From contig NZ_CP151636.1 of assembly GCF_038397745.1 (NCBI RefSeq), positions 1,798,001 through 1,862,000 on the forward strand: 64,000 nt of DNA, given 5' to 3'. A program made the position numbers and the translations under genes. This DNA comes from Microbacterium sp. LWH11-1.2 (GTDB lineage: Bacteria; Actinomycetota; Actinomycetes; Actinomycetales; Microbacteriaceae). The notes under the pieces were generated by a model. That model made no database searches. It saw only the letters and a list, made by a program, of their open reading frames with translations, and was not told the origin of the DNA. Positions 49,883 through 59,211 of this stretch are shown here, in pieces. Numbering within the stretch: position 1 is the stretch's first letter; each line of letters starts with the position of its first letter.

Positions 49883-52831
49883 TCACACCTGGCGAGGAAG
49901 CGACACCAGGCGGACCGGCCCGACCAGGCCGTGCTCGCGCACGCGCGTGGTCTGGTAACCCTCCAGGCCGAGTGCGCGCAGGGCGATGTCCGCGAGCTGG
50001 TCGTAGTACCCGCGGGCGATGAGGCGGTTGTTCAACGAGCTGGACACGCGCACCACGACCGTGTTCTCACCGACGACGAGGTCACCGGTGATGTCGACGA
50101 CAGGACGGGAGGTGTCGAAGCCGCGCGCGACCCCGCCGCCGACGACGACGGAGCCGAGTCCGCCGTTCGTCGAGCCCAGATCGAGCAGGTACCGCCGGCT
50201 CGCGGCATCCACTTCCTCCACCCGCACCGTCGTCGTGTAGGTCGCGATCCCCGAGACCGCGGCGCCGACGCCCTCCAGCCGGGTCCAGGGTTGCAGGGCG
50301 GATCCGGGGACCGGCAGGCGCGTCACGGCTGTGTGCGGAAGCACCTCCCGCGTCTCGTAGCCGAGTCCGCGGTCCTCCACGATGAGCTCGTTCTCGCCGG
50401 CATCCCAGCTCTCCACCACGATGGACCAGTTCGCGAGCTCGGCCACCTCGGTGGGCTCGACCGGAGCGCTCCCGGATGCGGGGGCGGATCGGTCGATCGT
50501 GAACAGGGCCGTCTCGCCGGGGGCGAGGGAGAGCGAGATCCGCGTGCGGCCGTCGACGTGCGCGACGCCGGAGTGCGGATGGATGTCGCCCGACCAGGCG
50601 TCGATCCGGTGCACGACTCCCTCGCCGGGTACCCGGAGTTCGACCTCGGTCGTCGTGCCGGTCTCGTAGAGGAAGTGGTAGACGTACAGGTGCAGCAGAT
50701 CGCCGTCCTCGCGGAGGTAGGTGAGGATGTTCGGATCGTCCTCGGCGAACTCGGCACGACCGATGACGCCCAGCTCTCGCAGTGCCCCGATGGTGCCCGA
50801 GGGCTCCGAGACCTCTGCGACGTTCGGCAGCGCGCGCAGCTCGGCGAGGGTGGTGGCCAGCTCGGCATCGCGGCCGTCGAGACCGGGGGTGCGCACGGCC
50901 GCACGCTCGGTGACGGTGAAGGTGCGCTCCATCTGCACCTTCACCTCGCGCGTGGCGTTCACGATGAGCAGCTTCAGTCCGTTCCGGGCCCACTCCCGAA
51001 GGAGCCGGGCGACATCGGGGTCGAGCGCCTCCTGGTAGATGATGAGCGCCTGGTACCCCGGGCCCTCGGGCTGCACGACCTCGCCGTCGAAGCGGACCTC
51101 CGGATGCGCGAGCAGCGAGCCGTCGAAGAACTCGTAGGTCCATCCGGCATCCTGCATCCCGAGGTCCTGCCACCACTGGTTCTCGCGGTTGCGCATCCAG
51201 AGTCGGCCGTAGGCATCCTCGTCGACGACACGGTTGCCGTCGGCATCGACGGCCGCGATGCCGAGCAGATTGTCGATGAAGTGGTCGGTGCGGAGGATGC
51301 CGACGTCGATGCGCGGCCGGCCCTGCCGCAGCAGGTACTGGAAGCGCCCGATCGCCTCGTTCCACTGGGGGTAGAACTCGCTGCCTGGCTGACGCGTGTC
51401 GAAGCGCTCCGAGAACAGCGGCCACATGCCCTCGTGGCCCGGCCACTCCGTGACGTGCTCGCCGCCCGCGCGACTCGCCCATCCGTGCAGCACGGTCTTG
51501 GTGATACCCGCGGCGAGCTGCGTGTTGATGATCTGATCGTAGAACCGGTGGTCGAGCATGTGGTTGCGGGTGGTGGCGCCGGTCTCGGACGAGTACTGCT
51601 TGCCGAACAGGTGCGCGGGGCCGGCCAGCATCCGGTACGCGTCGATCTGCGAGGCGAACTCGAGCGACTCGGTCTCGATGCCGTCCACCGCGACGCCGGG
51701 TCGCGTGAGCTCGAACGGCAGCCCGTAGCTGATCTCGGCGCGCAGCAGCAGTCCGTTCTCGTGCAGGAAGTCCGCGAAAGGGCGCAGCATGTTGTCGATG
51801 TACAGGTCGGTCAGCGTGCGCACGTAGTCGAAGCGCACCTTCTCGACGTCGACACGGTGCGCCTCGTCGGGCTCATACGTGTAGACCGTGGTCGCGACGA
51901 ACATCCCCGTCTGCCGGATGAGGAACGGCAGCCAGGGCGCGATGTCGTAGCCGCGGCGGGTGCGGAACTCGTCGGCGACCGTGTCTCCCCAGAACATGCC
52001 GCCCGCTCCCCAGAGGGTGAGCTCGAGCGAGTCCATGTACATCTGCGCGCGCGGGTTCTTCGCGATGTCGGCCTTCAGCTCGTCGGTGAGCACGACATCG
52101 CGCCAGTAGTCGATGACCGCGTCGACGCCGGCGCGGTCGAGGTAGTTCACGGTGTAGTTGACGGATGCCGAGGGCGACGCGGTCTGCCCGGTGCCGTGCG
52201 ACCAGAACACGAAGAGGCGCCAGTCGCGGGTATCCGGAGCGGTCCAGTCGAGCGTCTCGCCCTCGACCTGCGCGGTGAGATCGACGATCGCGCCGGCGTC
52301 GATCGCGGCGCCGTCGTCGGTGAGCGCGGGTGCGGCGACGACCGCGACCAGGTGCTGCTCGCGCGGCGCCACGCGGTGCCCGGGGAGGTTCGACCCGCGG
52401 CGCTCCGCGTTCAGGTCGACGCGGGGGAGTGCGCCCTGGCGGCGGGCGCCGGGGCCGACCTCCTCGACCTCGACGTTGAGCTCCTTGGCGGCTGCGGGGT
52501 GATCGGGATCGATGGTGGGCAGGTTCGCGTTCGACCAGTTCGTGCCGGAGGTGAAGCTCACCGACATGTTCCGTGCGGTCGTCTCGGCCACCACGATGGC
52601 GGAGTCGTGCACCCATTCCTCCGAGCCCCAGCCGTAACGAGCGTGGTCGATGTCGCCCTCGTCCATGGCGAGGAACTCCATCCCGCCGAAGCCGAGACGG
52701 TGCGCGGTGTCGATCTCGTCGCGCAGCGTGGCGTCGGTGTGCAGGCCTTCGGCCAGCCACCAGCGCAGCTCCGGACGGTACTCGATCGGGGGATGCGCGA
52801 GAGCGTCACGGTGGTCGTCGAGCGATGTCAT
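49883..52831 (-). CDS. Large glycoside hydrolase, GH106-like (alpha-L-rhamnosidase type)
   Basis: This 982-residue cytoplasmic enzyme has no signal peptide. Its start (IEYRPELRWWLAEGLHTDAT, DEIDTAHRLGFGGMEFLAMD) and LLLRAEISYGLPFELTRPG are typical of the glycosidases grouped with GH106, many of which remove L-rhamnose from oligosaccharides. A galactose-binding-like beta domain ends the protein (IATYTTTVRVEEVDAASRRY, VRVSSSLNNRLIARG). Catalytic residues cannot be fixed by eye. The ATG at 52831 follows GGAGAA by five bases. It is followed by a MarR gene. Import of the substrate must be by another system. Confidence 0.82.
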   Translation of the reverse strand: MTSLDDHRDALAHPPIEYRPELRWWLAEGLHTDATLRDEIDTAHRLGFGGMEFLAMDEGDIDHARYGWGSEEWVHDSAIVVAETTARNMSVSFTSGTNWSNANLPTIDPDHPAAAKELNVEVEEVGPGARRQGALPRVDLNAERRGSNLPGHRVAPREQHLVAVVAAPALTDDGAAIDAGAIVDLTAQVEGETLDWTAPDTRDWRLFVFWSHGTGQTASPSASVNYTVNYLDRAGVDAVIDYWRDVVLTDELKADIAKNPRAQMYMDSLELTLWGAGGMFWGDTVADEFRTRRGYDIAPWLPFLIRQTGMFVATTVYTYEPDEAHRVDVEKVRFDYVRTLTDLYIDNMLRPFADFLHENGLLLRAEISYGLPFELTRPGVAVDGIETESLEFASQIDAYRMLAGPAHLFGKQYSSETGATTRNHMLDHRFYDQIINTQLAAGITKTVLHGWASRAGGEHVTEWPGHEGMWPLFSERFDTRQPGSEFYPQWNEAIGRFQYLLRQGRPRIDVGILRTDHFIDNLLGIAAVDADGNRVVDEDAYGRLWMRNRENQWWQDLGMQDAGWTYEFFDGSLLAHPEVRFDGEVVQPEGPGYQALIIYQEALDPDVARLLREWARNGLKLLIVNATREVKVQMERTFTVTERAAVRTPGLDGRDAELATTLAELRALPNVAEVSEPSGTIGALRELGVIGRAEFAEDDPNILTYLREDGDLLHLYVYHFLYETGTTTEVELRVPGEGVVHRIDAWSGDIHPHSGVAHVDGRTRISLSLAPGETALFTIDRSAPASGSAPVEPTEVAELANWSIVVESWDAGENELIVEDRGLGYETREVLPHTAVTRLPVPGSALQPWTRLEGVGAAVSGIATYTTTVRVEEVDAASRRYLLDLGSTNGGLGSVVVGGGVARGFDTSRPVVDITGDLVVGENTVVVRVSSSLNNRLIARGYYDQLADIALRALGLEGYQTTRVREHGLVGPVRLVSLPRQV

Positions 52832-52900
52832 GGGTTCTCCTTCGAACGGAACGGCGGGGGGACGGGCCCCCGGCTCGATGAAGGACACCCTACGCGATTT

Positions 52901-52932
52901 AGTTAACTGGCGACACTAGATAGTGTCACCAG
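52901..52932. promoter_or_regulatory. 26-bp operator dyad between glycosidase and flavoprotein genes
   Basis: CTGG-C-GACACTA-GA-TAGTGTC-A-CCAG (52907-52932) is a long palindrome with a single unpaired position in each arm. The palindrome AGTTAACT (52901-52908) overlaps its left end by two bases. On the minus strand TGACAC, 17 bases, TAACTA may be the glycosidase promoter, so the dyad covers its -35. A MarR or LacI repressor could bind here. Confidence 0.65.
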
Positions 52933-52976
52933 CTCCTATCGCGAGAGGGGGTTCCGTCTCGCGATACTCTCGGCGC

Positions 52977-54383
52977 ATGCCTGAGTTCAAGGATCATTAC
53001 GACGTCGCCGTGATCGGAGCGGGGCCTGCCGGCACGGCCGCCGCGCTGCGCGCATCCGAACTGGGTGCGACCGTGGTCGTGCTCGAGGCCGGACGCACCG
53101 GCGGAACCTGCGTCAATACCGGGTGCGTTCCGACCCGCGTGCTGGCAAAGACCGCGCGGCTTCTCCGCGAGTCCCGTCACGCCGACGACTACGGGGTGCG
53201 CGTCGGTGCCCCGGAGATCGACTGGGCCATCTCGGTCGCGCGCGTGCACGAACGTGTCGACCGGGTGCGATCGATCAAGCGGGAGGCGGCGCGCTTCGCG
53301 GCGGCCGGCGCCGACCTGATCCACGAGGGGCGAGCGCGCTTCGCCGACGACCACACGCTCGTGCTGGACAGCGGCCGACGTCTCACGGCTGATTCGATCC
53401 TCATCTGCGTCGGCGGTCACTCGAAGCGGCTGCCGGTCCCCGGGGCCGAGCTCGCCACGGTCCCCGAAGACGTGCTGTCGCTCCCGGCCCTGCCCCGCCG
53501 GGTCGCGGTGATCGGGGCGGGGAACACGGGCGCGCAGCTCGTCACCGTCTTCTCGTCCTTCGGCTCCGAGGTCACGCTCCTCGACGCCGCACCGCGGGTG
53601 CTGATGGCGTCGGATGCCGCGATCGCCGCGACCGTCGAGGCGGCGTTCTCCGAACAGGGCATCGATGTGCGCACCGGGATCGAGACCGTCACCCGTCTCG
53701 AGCGCGCGGACGACGACGCGATCCGGCTCGTGTGGGGCGAGGCGGGCGAGGAGCGCTCGTCGATCTTCGACGCGGTCATCATGGCGACGGGCTGGCCGGC
53801 CGACGTCGAGGATCTCGGCCTGGAGAACGCGGGGATCGAGATCGCGCGCTCCGCGATCCCCGCGGACCGGTACTTCCGCACCGTCGTGCCGCACATCTTC
53901 GCGGTCGGCGACGCGAACGGGCGGGACATGCTGGTGCAGGCCGCGCAGTTCGAGGGCGAGGCTGCGGCGGAGAACGCCGTGCTGGGTGCCAACCGTCGCA
54001 CCCCCCACCATCTGCTCCCGGCCGGCGGGTTCACCGATCCCGACTACGCGGGAGTGGGGCTCACCGAGGATCAGGCGCGCGAGCGAGACACCGACTGCGT
54101 CGTCGTCTCGGTGCCGTATGCGAGCCTCGAGCGCGCGGTGATCGACGACCGGGAGATCGGCTTCCTGAAGCTCATCGCCGATCGACGCCGCCAGCTCATC
54201 CTCGGCGCCCATGCGGTGGGGGAGAACGCGATCGAGGTCATCCAGTCGGTCACGACGGCGATGGCTGCCGGGGTGGATGTGTCGACGCTCGCGGGTGTGC
54301 GGTTCGCCTATCCGACCTACAGCGCGATCATCGGACTCGCGGCCCGGGCTGTGCTCGCGGAGCCGGGATCCCCTCGCGAGTAG
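52977..54383 (+). CDS. FAD-dependent pyridine-nucleotide disulfide oxidoreductase
   Basis: This 468-residue flavoprotein resembles mercuric reductase and dihydrolipoamide dehydrogenase. It has the FAD site VAVIGAGPAGTAAALRASEL, the redox disulfide GGTCVNTGCVPTRVLAK, the NAD(P) site VAVIGAGNTGAQLVTVFSSF and FAVGDANGRDM. The C-terminal catalytic HPT motif is replaced by AYPTYSAIIG, so it is not a normal lipoamide dehydrogenase. The substrate is unknown: a thiol, quinone or metal ion. The first ATG with a normal start is at 52977. Confidence 0.9.
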   Translation: MPEFKDHYDVAVIGAGPAGTAAALRASELGATVVVLEAGRTGGTCVNTGCVPTRVLAKTARLLRESRHADDYGVRVGAPEIDWAISVARVHERVDRVRSIKREAARFAAAGADLIHEGRARFADDHTLVLDSGRRLTADSILICVGGHSKRLPVPGAELATVPEDVLSLPALPRRVAVIGAGNTGAQLVTVFSSFGSEVTLLDAAPRVLMASDAAIAATVEAAFSEQGIDVRTGIETVTRLERADDDAIRLVWGEAGEERSSIFDAVIMATGWPADVEDLGLENAGIEIARSAIPADRYFRTVVPHIFAVGDANGRDMLVQAAQFEGEAAAENAVLGANRRTPHHLLPAGGFTDPDYAGVGLTEDQARERDTDCVVVSVPYASLERAVIDDREIGFLKLIADRRRQLILGAHAVGENAIEVIQSVTTAMAAGVDVSTLAGVRFAYPTYSAIIGLAARAVLAEPGSPRE

Positions 54384-54418
54384 CGTTCCGCAGAGCGGCA
54401 TCGCGTCGGGGCGGGGGG

Positions 54419-54979
54419 TCAGTTCGTCACGACGGGGATGACGAGGAACTCGCCGTTGTTTCCGGTGATGTCGTCGCCCGCGATCGTCACCGTCACCGTC
54501 GCGTCGTCGTCGCGATTGTAGATGGGAACCCACTCAGACGTCTCGAAGGCAGCATCCGGTTGTAGTGCGACGCCGAGATCGATCGTCAGCGAGGCTCCTG
54601 CCGTGATCGCCGGAAGCGTGAGGACGAGGCTGCCGGCCGTCCCGGACGCGGTGACACCGGTGCCGCTCGGGGTGAGCGCCCAGAGCCACCCGTCGTAAGC
54701 GAGGGTGGCGGTGGTGCCGGCGACGGAATCGATCGTCCCGTTGTTGGCGATGGTCAGCTGCGTCGGCATCGAGAACGTCAAGATCGGGCCGAACCCGGTG
54801 TCGAAGACGGTGTCCACCGGCGTGCCGAGGGTGGAGGCGAGGTCGGCGCCGCCGACGGACGCGGCGGCGAGGGGAGCGGCGGCGGCGACGGCGATCAGGG
54901 GGATCGACCAGGCCGCACTCGTCACGACGGTGCGTCGCGAGATCGGGGCGCGAGAGATGGTGGTGCGGTCATCGGTCAT
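54419..54979 (-). CDS. Tat-exported beta-rich protein of unknown function
   Basis: This 186-residue protein begins with a twin-arginine signal (ISRRTVVTSAAWSIPLIAVA, then AAAAPLAAAS) and continues as a beta-rich domain with many Thr/Gly residues (TLTFSMPTQLTIANNG-like, LSLVLTLPAITAGASLTIDL). It lacks cysteines and a wall-sorting signal. It resembles SipW-dependent or spore-coat-like exported proteins of actinobacteria only in general style. The ATG at 54979 gives the signal peptide; the open frame upstream is antisense to dinB. Confidence 0.75.
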   Translation of the reverse strand: MTDDRTTISRAPISRRTVVTSAAWSIPLIAVAAAAPLAAASVGGADLASTLGTPVDTVFDTGFGPILTFSMPTQLTIANNGTIDSVAGTTATLAYDGWLWALTPSGTGVTASGTAGSLVLTLPAITAGASLTIDLGVALQPDAAFETSEWVPIYNRDDDATVTVTIAGDDITGNNGEFLVIPVVTN

Positions 54980-55025
54980 GGCCGAGAGGCTACTCGGAGA
55001 TCGTAAGTCGAGCGATATTCTAGGG

Positions 55026-56231
55026 TCACTCGTGCTCCGGCAGCAGCGGAGCGGACCAGCCCGGATCGCGCCCGAGCTGCGCGGCGCGGGCGACCGAGGT
55101 CGCCCCGTAGCGGTCGCGGACCGCGTCGAGCACCGTGTCGAGGCGCTCGCCGTCGCTGAATCCGAGTTCATCGAGCGGTAGCTCCGGCTGCACCCGGTCG
55201 GCACGGTCGAGCTGCGACAGCGAGACGCCGATGAGGGTGATGCCGCGCTCGGCGATCTCGGACTGCGCCGCGACGAGGAGCATCCGTGCCACGGTGAGCA
55301 ATCGGTTCGTGCGATCGGTCGGCGCACCGAGTGAGCGCGATCGGGTCGCCTTCGTGAAGTCGCCGAAGCGCAGACGCAGCACCACGGTGCGGCAGACACG
55401 GTCGCCGTCGCGCAGGCGGCGGCCGAGCCGATCGATGATCTGGGTGAGGATGACGTCGAGCTCCTCGGCCGATCGCGGGCGGGTGCCCAGGGCGCGCTGC
55501 GAGCCGATGGAGCCGCGGCGTCGGGTCGCGTCGACCGGGCGGGGGTCTCGCAGCCGGGCCAGCGCATGCACATGGGCGCCGGTCGCCTTGCCGAGGAGTC
55601 TCTCGGCCGCGGACGCCTCGAGCTCGGCGAGCTGTCCGACCGTGCGGATGCCGAGCCGGTGCAGCTTTTCGGCGGTCACGGCGCCGACTCCCCAGAGCCG
55701 CTCGACCGGCAGGGGGAGCAGGAACTCCTCCTCGCGGTCGGGCTCGACCACGAGGAGTCCGTCGGGTTTGCTGACCGCGCTCGCGACCTTGGCCAGGAAC
55801 TTGGTCCTCGCGACGCCGACCGAGATGGCCAGGCCGACCTCGGCGCGCACGCGCTCCCTGAGCTGCTCGGCGATCTGCTCGGGTGTGCCCGCGATGCGCC
55901 GGAGCCCGCCGACCTCGAGGAACGCCTCGTCGATCGAGAGGCCCTCGACGAGCGGGGTCGTGTCGCGGAAGATCGCGAACACGTCCTTGCTCGCCGTGGA
56001 GTAGGCGTCCATCCGCGGCGGGACGACGACGGCATCCGGACAGAGCCGCAGCGCCTGCCGTCCGCCCATCGCGGTGCGCACGCCGCGGGCCTTCGCCTCG
56101 TAGCTCGCCGCCAGGACCACGCCGCCCCCGACGATCACCGGCCTCCCGCGCAGGGCCGGTGCGTCTCGCTGCTCGACCGACGCGAAGAAGGCGTCGAGAT
56201 CGGCGTGCAGCACGGTGGCTTCGTCCCGCAT
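55026..56231 (-). CDS. dinB: DNA polymerase IV (Y-family translesion polymerase)
   Basis: This 401-residue polymerase copies damaged DNA. The catalytic acids are intact: D11 and D13 in HADLDAFFASVE, and D101/E102 in LSIDEAFLEV. The helix-hairpin-helix VERLWGVGAVTAEKLHRLGI and the little-finger domain (VVLRLRFGDFTKATRSRSLG) follow. QPELPL near residue 360 is a plausible sliding-clamp motif. The ATG at 56231 follows a strong AGGAGACGGG site; the frame stays open upstream to 56363 without a conserved protein. No LexA box is evident in front. Confidence 0.95.
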   Translation of the reverse strand: MRDEATVLHADLDAFFASVEQRDAPALRGRPVIVGGGVVLAASYEAKARGVRTAMGGRQALRLCPDAVVVPPRMDAYSTASKDVFAIFRDTTPLVEGLSIDEAFLEVGGLRRIAGTPEQIAEQLRERVRAEVGLAISVGVARTKFLAKVASAVSKPDGLLVVEPDREEEFLLPLPVERLWGVGAVTAEKLHRLGIRTVGQLAELEASAAERLLGKATGAHVHALARLRDPRPVDATRRRGSIGSQRALGTRPRSAEELDVILTQIIDRLGRRLRDGDRVCRTVVLRLRFGDFTKATRSRSLGAPTDRTNRLLTVARMLLVAAQSEIAERGITLIGVSLSQLDRADRVQPELPLDELGFSDGERLDTVLDAVRDRYGATSVARAAQLGRDPGWSAPLLPEHE

Positions 56232-56318
56232 CCCGTCTCCTGTCGACGGGGAGATCGTCGCACGCACCGGGGACATCGGCGCCTCTCGGCATCCGGTCGA
56301 TCGTTGCCCCAGGTCGAT

Positions 56319-56365
56319 AGTTGCACTTTCGCAACTAAGAGGCGTATAGTTGACCCTTGTCAACT
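56319..56365. promoter_or_regulatory. Promoter and twin MarR operators before the DHA2 pump
   Basis: TTGCAC (56321-56326), an 18-base spacer and TATAGT (56345-56350) form the promoter. Two dyads cover it: AGTTGC-N6-GCAACT (56319-56336) over the -35, and AGTTGAC-N4-GTCAACT (56348-56365) over the -10 and start point. They are 29 bases apart and clearly related in sequence, as expected for cooperative MarR binding. The MarR gene at 58109 follows the pump. Confidence 0.75.
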
Positions 56366-56388
56366 TTCAATTCAGGAGCATTCACCCC

Positions 56389-58107
56389 GTGACAAACGCC
56401 TCACCTTCCTCCGCAGCCGAGGCCGTGCGCTCACCGCGCGAGGTCTTCACCGCGATATCCGGCCTCGTCGTCGGCATGTTCGTCGCCGTGCTCTCGGGCA
56501 CCGTGGTGTCGACCTCGATGCCGGTGATCATCGCCGACCTCGGCGGCACCCAGTCCCAGTACACCTGGGTCATCACCGCGAGCCTGCTGGCGACCGCCGT
56601 CTCCACGCCCATCTGGGGCAAGCTCGCCGACCTGGTCGACCGCAAGATCCTCGTCCAGATCTCCCTGATCCTCTTCACCGTGGGCACCGTGATCGCCGGA
56701 TTCTCCACCGACACGAACATGCTCATCGCCGTCCGCGTCGTGCAGGGCATCGGCGTCGGCGGCCTCATGTCGCTGGTCATGATCGCCGTCGCGCTGATCA
56801 TCTCCCCGCGTGAACGCGGCAAGTACATGGGCGTCGTCGGCGGCATCATGGCCCTCGGCACCATCGGCGGCCCGCTGCTCGGCGGACTCCTCACGGACGT
56901 CTGGGGGTGGCGCTCCAACTTCTTCGTCGGTGTGCCGTTCGCGATCCTGGCGCTCGTGCTGCTGCAGTTCACGCTGCATCTGCCGAAGCCCCAGCGCGAC
57001 ACCAAGGTGTCGATCGACTACTTCGGCATCGTGCTTCTCGCAGTCGGCGTCTCGACGCTCCTCATCTGGGTGTCGATGGGCGGCAGCCAGTTCGACTGGG
57101 ACTCCTCGACGAGCATCATGCTCGCCGTGACCGCCGGTGTCGCGATCGCCGCGTTCATCACGGTCGAGTTCTTCGTCAAGGAGCCGATCGTGCCGATGTC
57201 GCTGTTCCGCAACCGCACCTTCACGCTCTCGGTCATCGCGTCGATCGCCATCGGCGTCTCGATGTTCGCGACGTCCGTGTTCCTCGCGCAGTACTTCCAG
57301 CTCGCCCGCGGCGCCACGCCCACCGAGTCCGGCCTCATGACCATCCCGATGATCATCGGCCAGATGGGTGCGTCGATCGTCATCGGCCAGCTCGTGAGCC
57401 GCTTCGGCAAGTGGAAGGGCTGGATGCTGACCGGCTCGGTCCTGACCACGGTCGGCGTGAGCCTCATGGCGACCCTGCGCTACGACACCCCGTTCCCGCT
57501 CGTGGCCGTCTACATGTTCGTCCTCGGCGCCGGTCTCGGCATGGTCATGCAGAACCTCACCCTGATCGTGCAGAACGACACCGCCCCGCAGCAGCTGGGT
57601 GCCGCCTCGTCGAACGTCAACTTCTTCCGCACGATCGCCGGCACCATCGGTGTGACCGTGATGGGCTCGCTCCTGTCGACCAGCGTCGCCAGCTACATCA
57701 CCGACGGCCTCGACGGCTTCGTGCCGACGACGCCCGACGAGGTCAGCGCGCTGGAGCACCTCGCTTCGGGCGACGTCCCGAAGGTCGGCCAGCTCCCTGA
57801 CACGATCCGCGCGATCGTCGAAGGCGCCTACGGTCACGGCATCGCCGATGCGTTCATCATCGCGATCCCGCTCGCCGTGATCGCCGTCATCGCGATCGCG
57901 TTCATCAGGAACAAGCCGCTCTCGACGAAGAACGCCGCCGAGCAGCTCCGCGACCAGGCCGAGGAATCGGTCATCGAGGTCGCCGAGGCCGAGGTGGGCG
58001 CATCGCTCTCGACCGGAACCATCCGGATCGCGAGCGCCGAGCCCACGTCGCCGAGCACTGCGCCGGTGACCGTGCTCGAGCGCGAGGATCGGGAGCAGAG
58101 GCGCTGA
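56389..58107 (+). CDS. Drug:H+ antiporter, DHA2-type MFS
   Basis: This 572-residue exporter has 14 membrane segments. LSGTVVSTSMPVIIADLGGT, YTWVITASLLATAVSTPIWG, GGIMALGTIGGPLLGGLLTD and the QPWW-less DHA2 pattern fit multidrug pumps of the QacA/EmrB group. The C-terminal 90 residues are cytoplasmic. The GTG at 56389 lies 10 bases after AGGAG. It is followed after one base by a MarR gene, and its promoter carries two matching operators, so it is a self-regulated pump operon. Confidence 0.93.
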   Translation: MTNASPSSAAEAVRSPREVFTAISGLVVGMFVAVLSGTVVSTSMPVIIADLGGTQSQYTWVITASLLATAVSTPIWGKLADLVDRKILVQISLILFTVGTVIAGFSTDTNMLIAVRVVQGIGVGGLMSLVMIAVALIISPRERGKYMGVVGGIMALGTIGGPLLGGLLTDVWGWRSNFFVGVPFAILALVLLQFTLHLPKPQRDTKVSIDYFGIVLLAVGVSTLLIWVSMGGSQFDWDSSTSIMLAVTAGVAIAAFITVEFFVKEPIVPMSLFRNRTFTLSVIASIAIGVSMFATSVFLAQYFQLARGATPTESGLMTIPMIIGQMGASIVIGQLVSRFGKWKGWMLTGSVLTTVGVSLMATLRYDTPFPLVAVYMFVLGAGLGMVMQNLTLIVQNDTAPQQLGAASSNVNFFRTIAGTIGVTVMGSLLSTSVASYITDGLDGFVPTTPDEVSALEHLASGDVPKVGQLPDTIRAIVEGAYGHGIADAFIIAIPLAVIAVIAIAFIRNKPLSTKNAAEQLRDQAEESVIEVAEAEVGASLSTGTIRIASAEPTSPSTAPVTVLEREDREQRR

Positions 58108-58108
58108 C

Positions 58109-58573
58109 GTGGTCACCTCGGTCACCTCGGAAGCGACGGCGTCTCGCGACGTGGACAGTGCGCTCGGAGACCTCCAGACGCATCTGAGCCTCATCTTCGC
58201 GAGGACCCGGACGCTCTGGAAGGAATCCGCAGCGCGCATCGACCCGGAGCTGCAGGTCGGCGGCTACAAGCTGCTGACGTTCATCGAGCGGGCCGAGACG
58301 GCGAACGCGCACGAGCTCGCCGAGCGCTTCGAGATGGACAAGTCGGTGATCAGCCGTCAGGTGCGGATGCTGGAGGATCTCGGTCTGATCGAGTCCCGCC
58401 CCGACGAGCGCGATGGGCGGCTGCGGGTCCTGACGGCGACGCCGTCGGCCCGCGCCGCTCTCGCCGAGCTGCGCCGTGACCATGCCACACGCCTGCGCAC
58501 GGTCGTGGCGGAGCTGACGCAGGACGAGGTCGATGCGGCATCCAAGGTCTTCCGGCTGCTCGCCGAGATCTGA
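58109..58573 (+). CDS. MarR-family repressor of the pump operon
   Basis: This 154-residue regulator has the winged helix AHELAERFEMDKSVISRQVR followed by MLEDLGLIESRPDERDGRLRVL. It starts at a GTG one base after the pump stop, so it is translated with it. It is very likely the protein that binds the twin AGTTG dyads upstream. Helical dimerisation ends (ALGDLQTHLSLIFARTRTLW, DEVDAASKVFRLLAEI) are normal. Confidence 0.93.
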   Translation: MVTSVTSEATASRDVDSALGDLQTHLSLIFARTRTLWKESAARIDPELQVGGYKLLTFIERAETANAHELAERFEMDKSVISRQVRMLEDLGLIESRPDERDGRLRVLTATPSARAALAELRRDHATRLRTVVAELTQDEVDAASKVFRLLAEI

Positions 58574-58581
58574 CGCCCGCA

Positions 58582-58634
58582 GGATCAGGCGATCACGGGG
58601 GATCAGGCCGAAACGGGGCGGACTCGCCTGATCC
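58582..58634 (+). terminator. Hairpin between two MarR genes
   Basis: GGATCAGGCGA (58582-58592) pairs perfectly with TCGCCTGATCC (58624-58634). GATCAGGC recurs once more on the left and CGCCTGATC once more on the right (58643-58651), so alternative stems can form. It terminates the pump operon and separates the second MarR gene. Confidence 0.65.
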
Positions 58635-58685
58635 CTCGGGTTCGCCTGATCTCGCGAGGCGGGGCCGCGCCGTAAGCTGGCGGTC

Positions 58686-59195
58686 ATGAGCGCCTCGCCC
58701 GACGAACCCGCCGGAACCGGTGCATCCGCGGCCGCTCCTGACGACGCGGGAAGCAGCGAGGTCGGAAGCGCCGAGCTCGATCAGGCCATCTCGCGCGTGG
58801 AGCACGAGCTCGGGCGGCTCTTCGCCCGCATCCGCGTGAGCTGGCGTGAAGCCGCGACGACCGTGCATCCGGATCTGCAGCCGCTCGGCTACCAGGTGCT
58901 GACGTCGATCGCGACGGGCAAGGCCACATCGGCCGGCGCCATCATCGAGCGCCTGCAGACCGACAAATCGGCCGTGAGCCGACAGGTGCGTCAGCTCGAG
59001 GAGCTGGGGCTCGTGGAGAGCGTCCGCGACCCGGATGACCGCCGGGCGCGCGTGCTCGTCGCGACCGACCTCGCCCAGGAGCGTGTGGCGCTGGCCCGCT
59101 CGCGGTACGAGGCGCGCCTGGGGGAGCGGCTGCGCCGCTGGTCGGCCGAGGACCTCGACCACTTCACCGAACTGCTCGCCGCGTTCGGCGACTGA
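58686..59195 (+). CDS. MarR-family regulator, paralogue of the previous gene
   Basis: This 169-residue regulator shares layout and many residues with the product of 58109: RIRVSWREAATTVHPDLQPLGYQVLT versus RTRTLWKESAARIDPELQVG (the latter from the first copy), and TDKSAVSRQVRQLEELGLVE. The pair probably arose by duplication. It is preceded by the hairpin region and no obvious operator. Its target is unknown; the upstream pump or itself are candidates. Confidence 0.9.
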   Translation: MSASPDEPAGTGASAAAPDDAGSSEVGSAELDQAISRVEHELGRLFARIRVSWREAATTVHPDLQPLGYQVLTSIATGKATSAGAIIERLQTDKSAVSRQVRQLEELGLVESVRDPDDRRARVLVATDLAQERVALARSRYEARLGERLRRWSAEDLDHFTELLAAFGD

Positions 59196-59211
59196 TCCGG
59201 GGCTTCGACAC

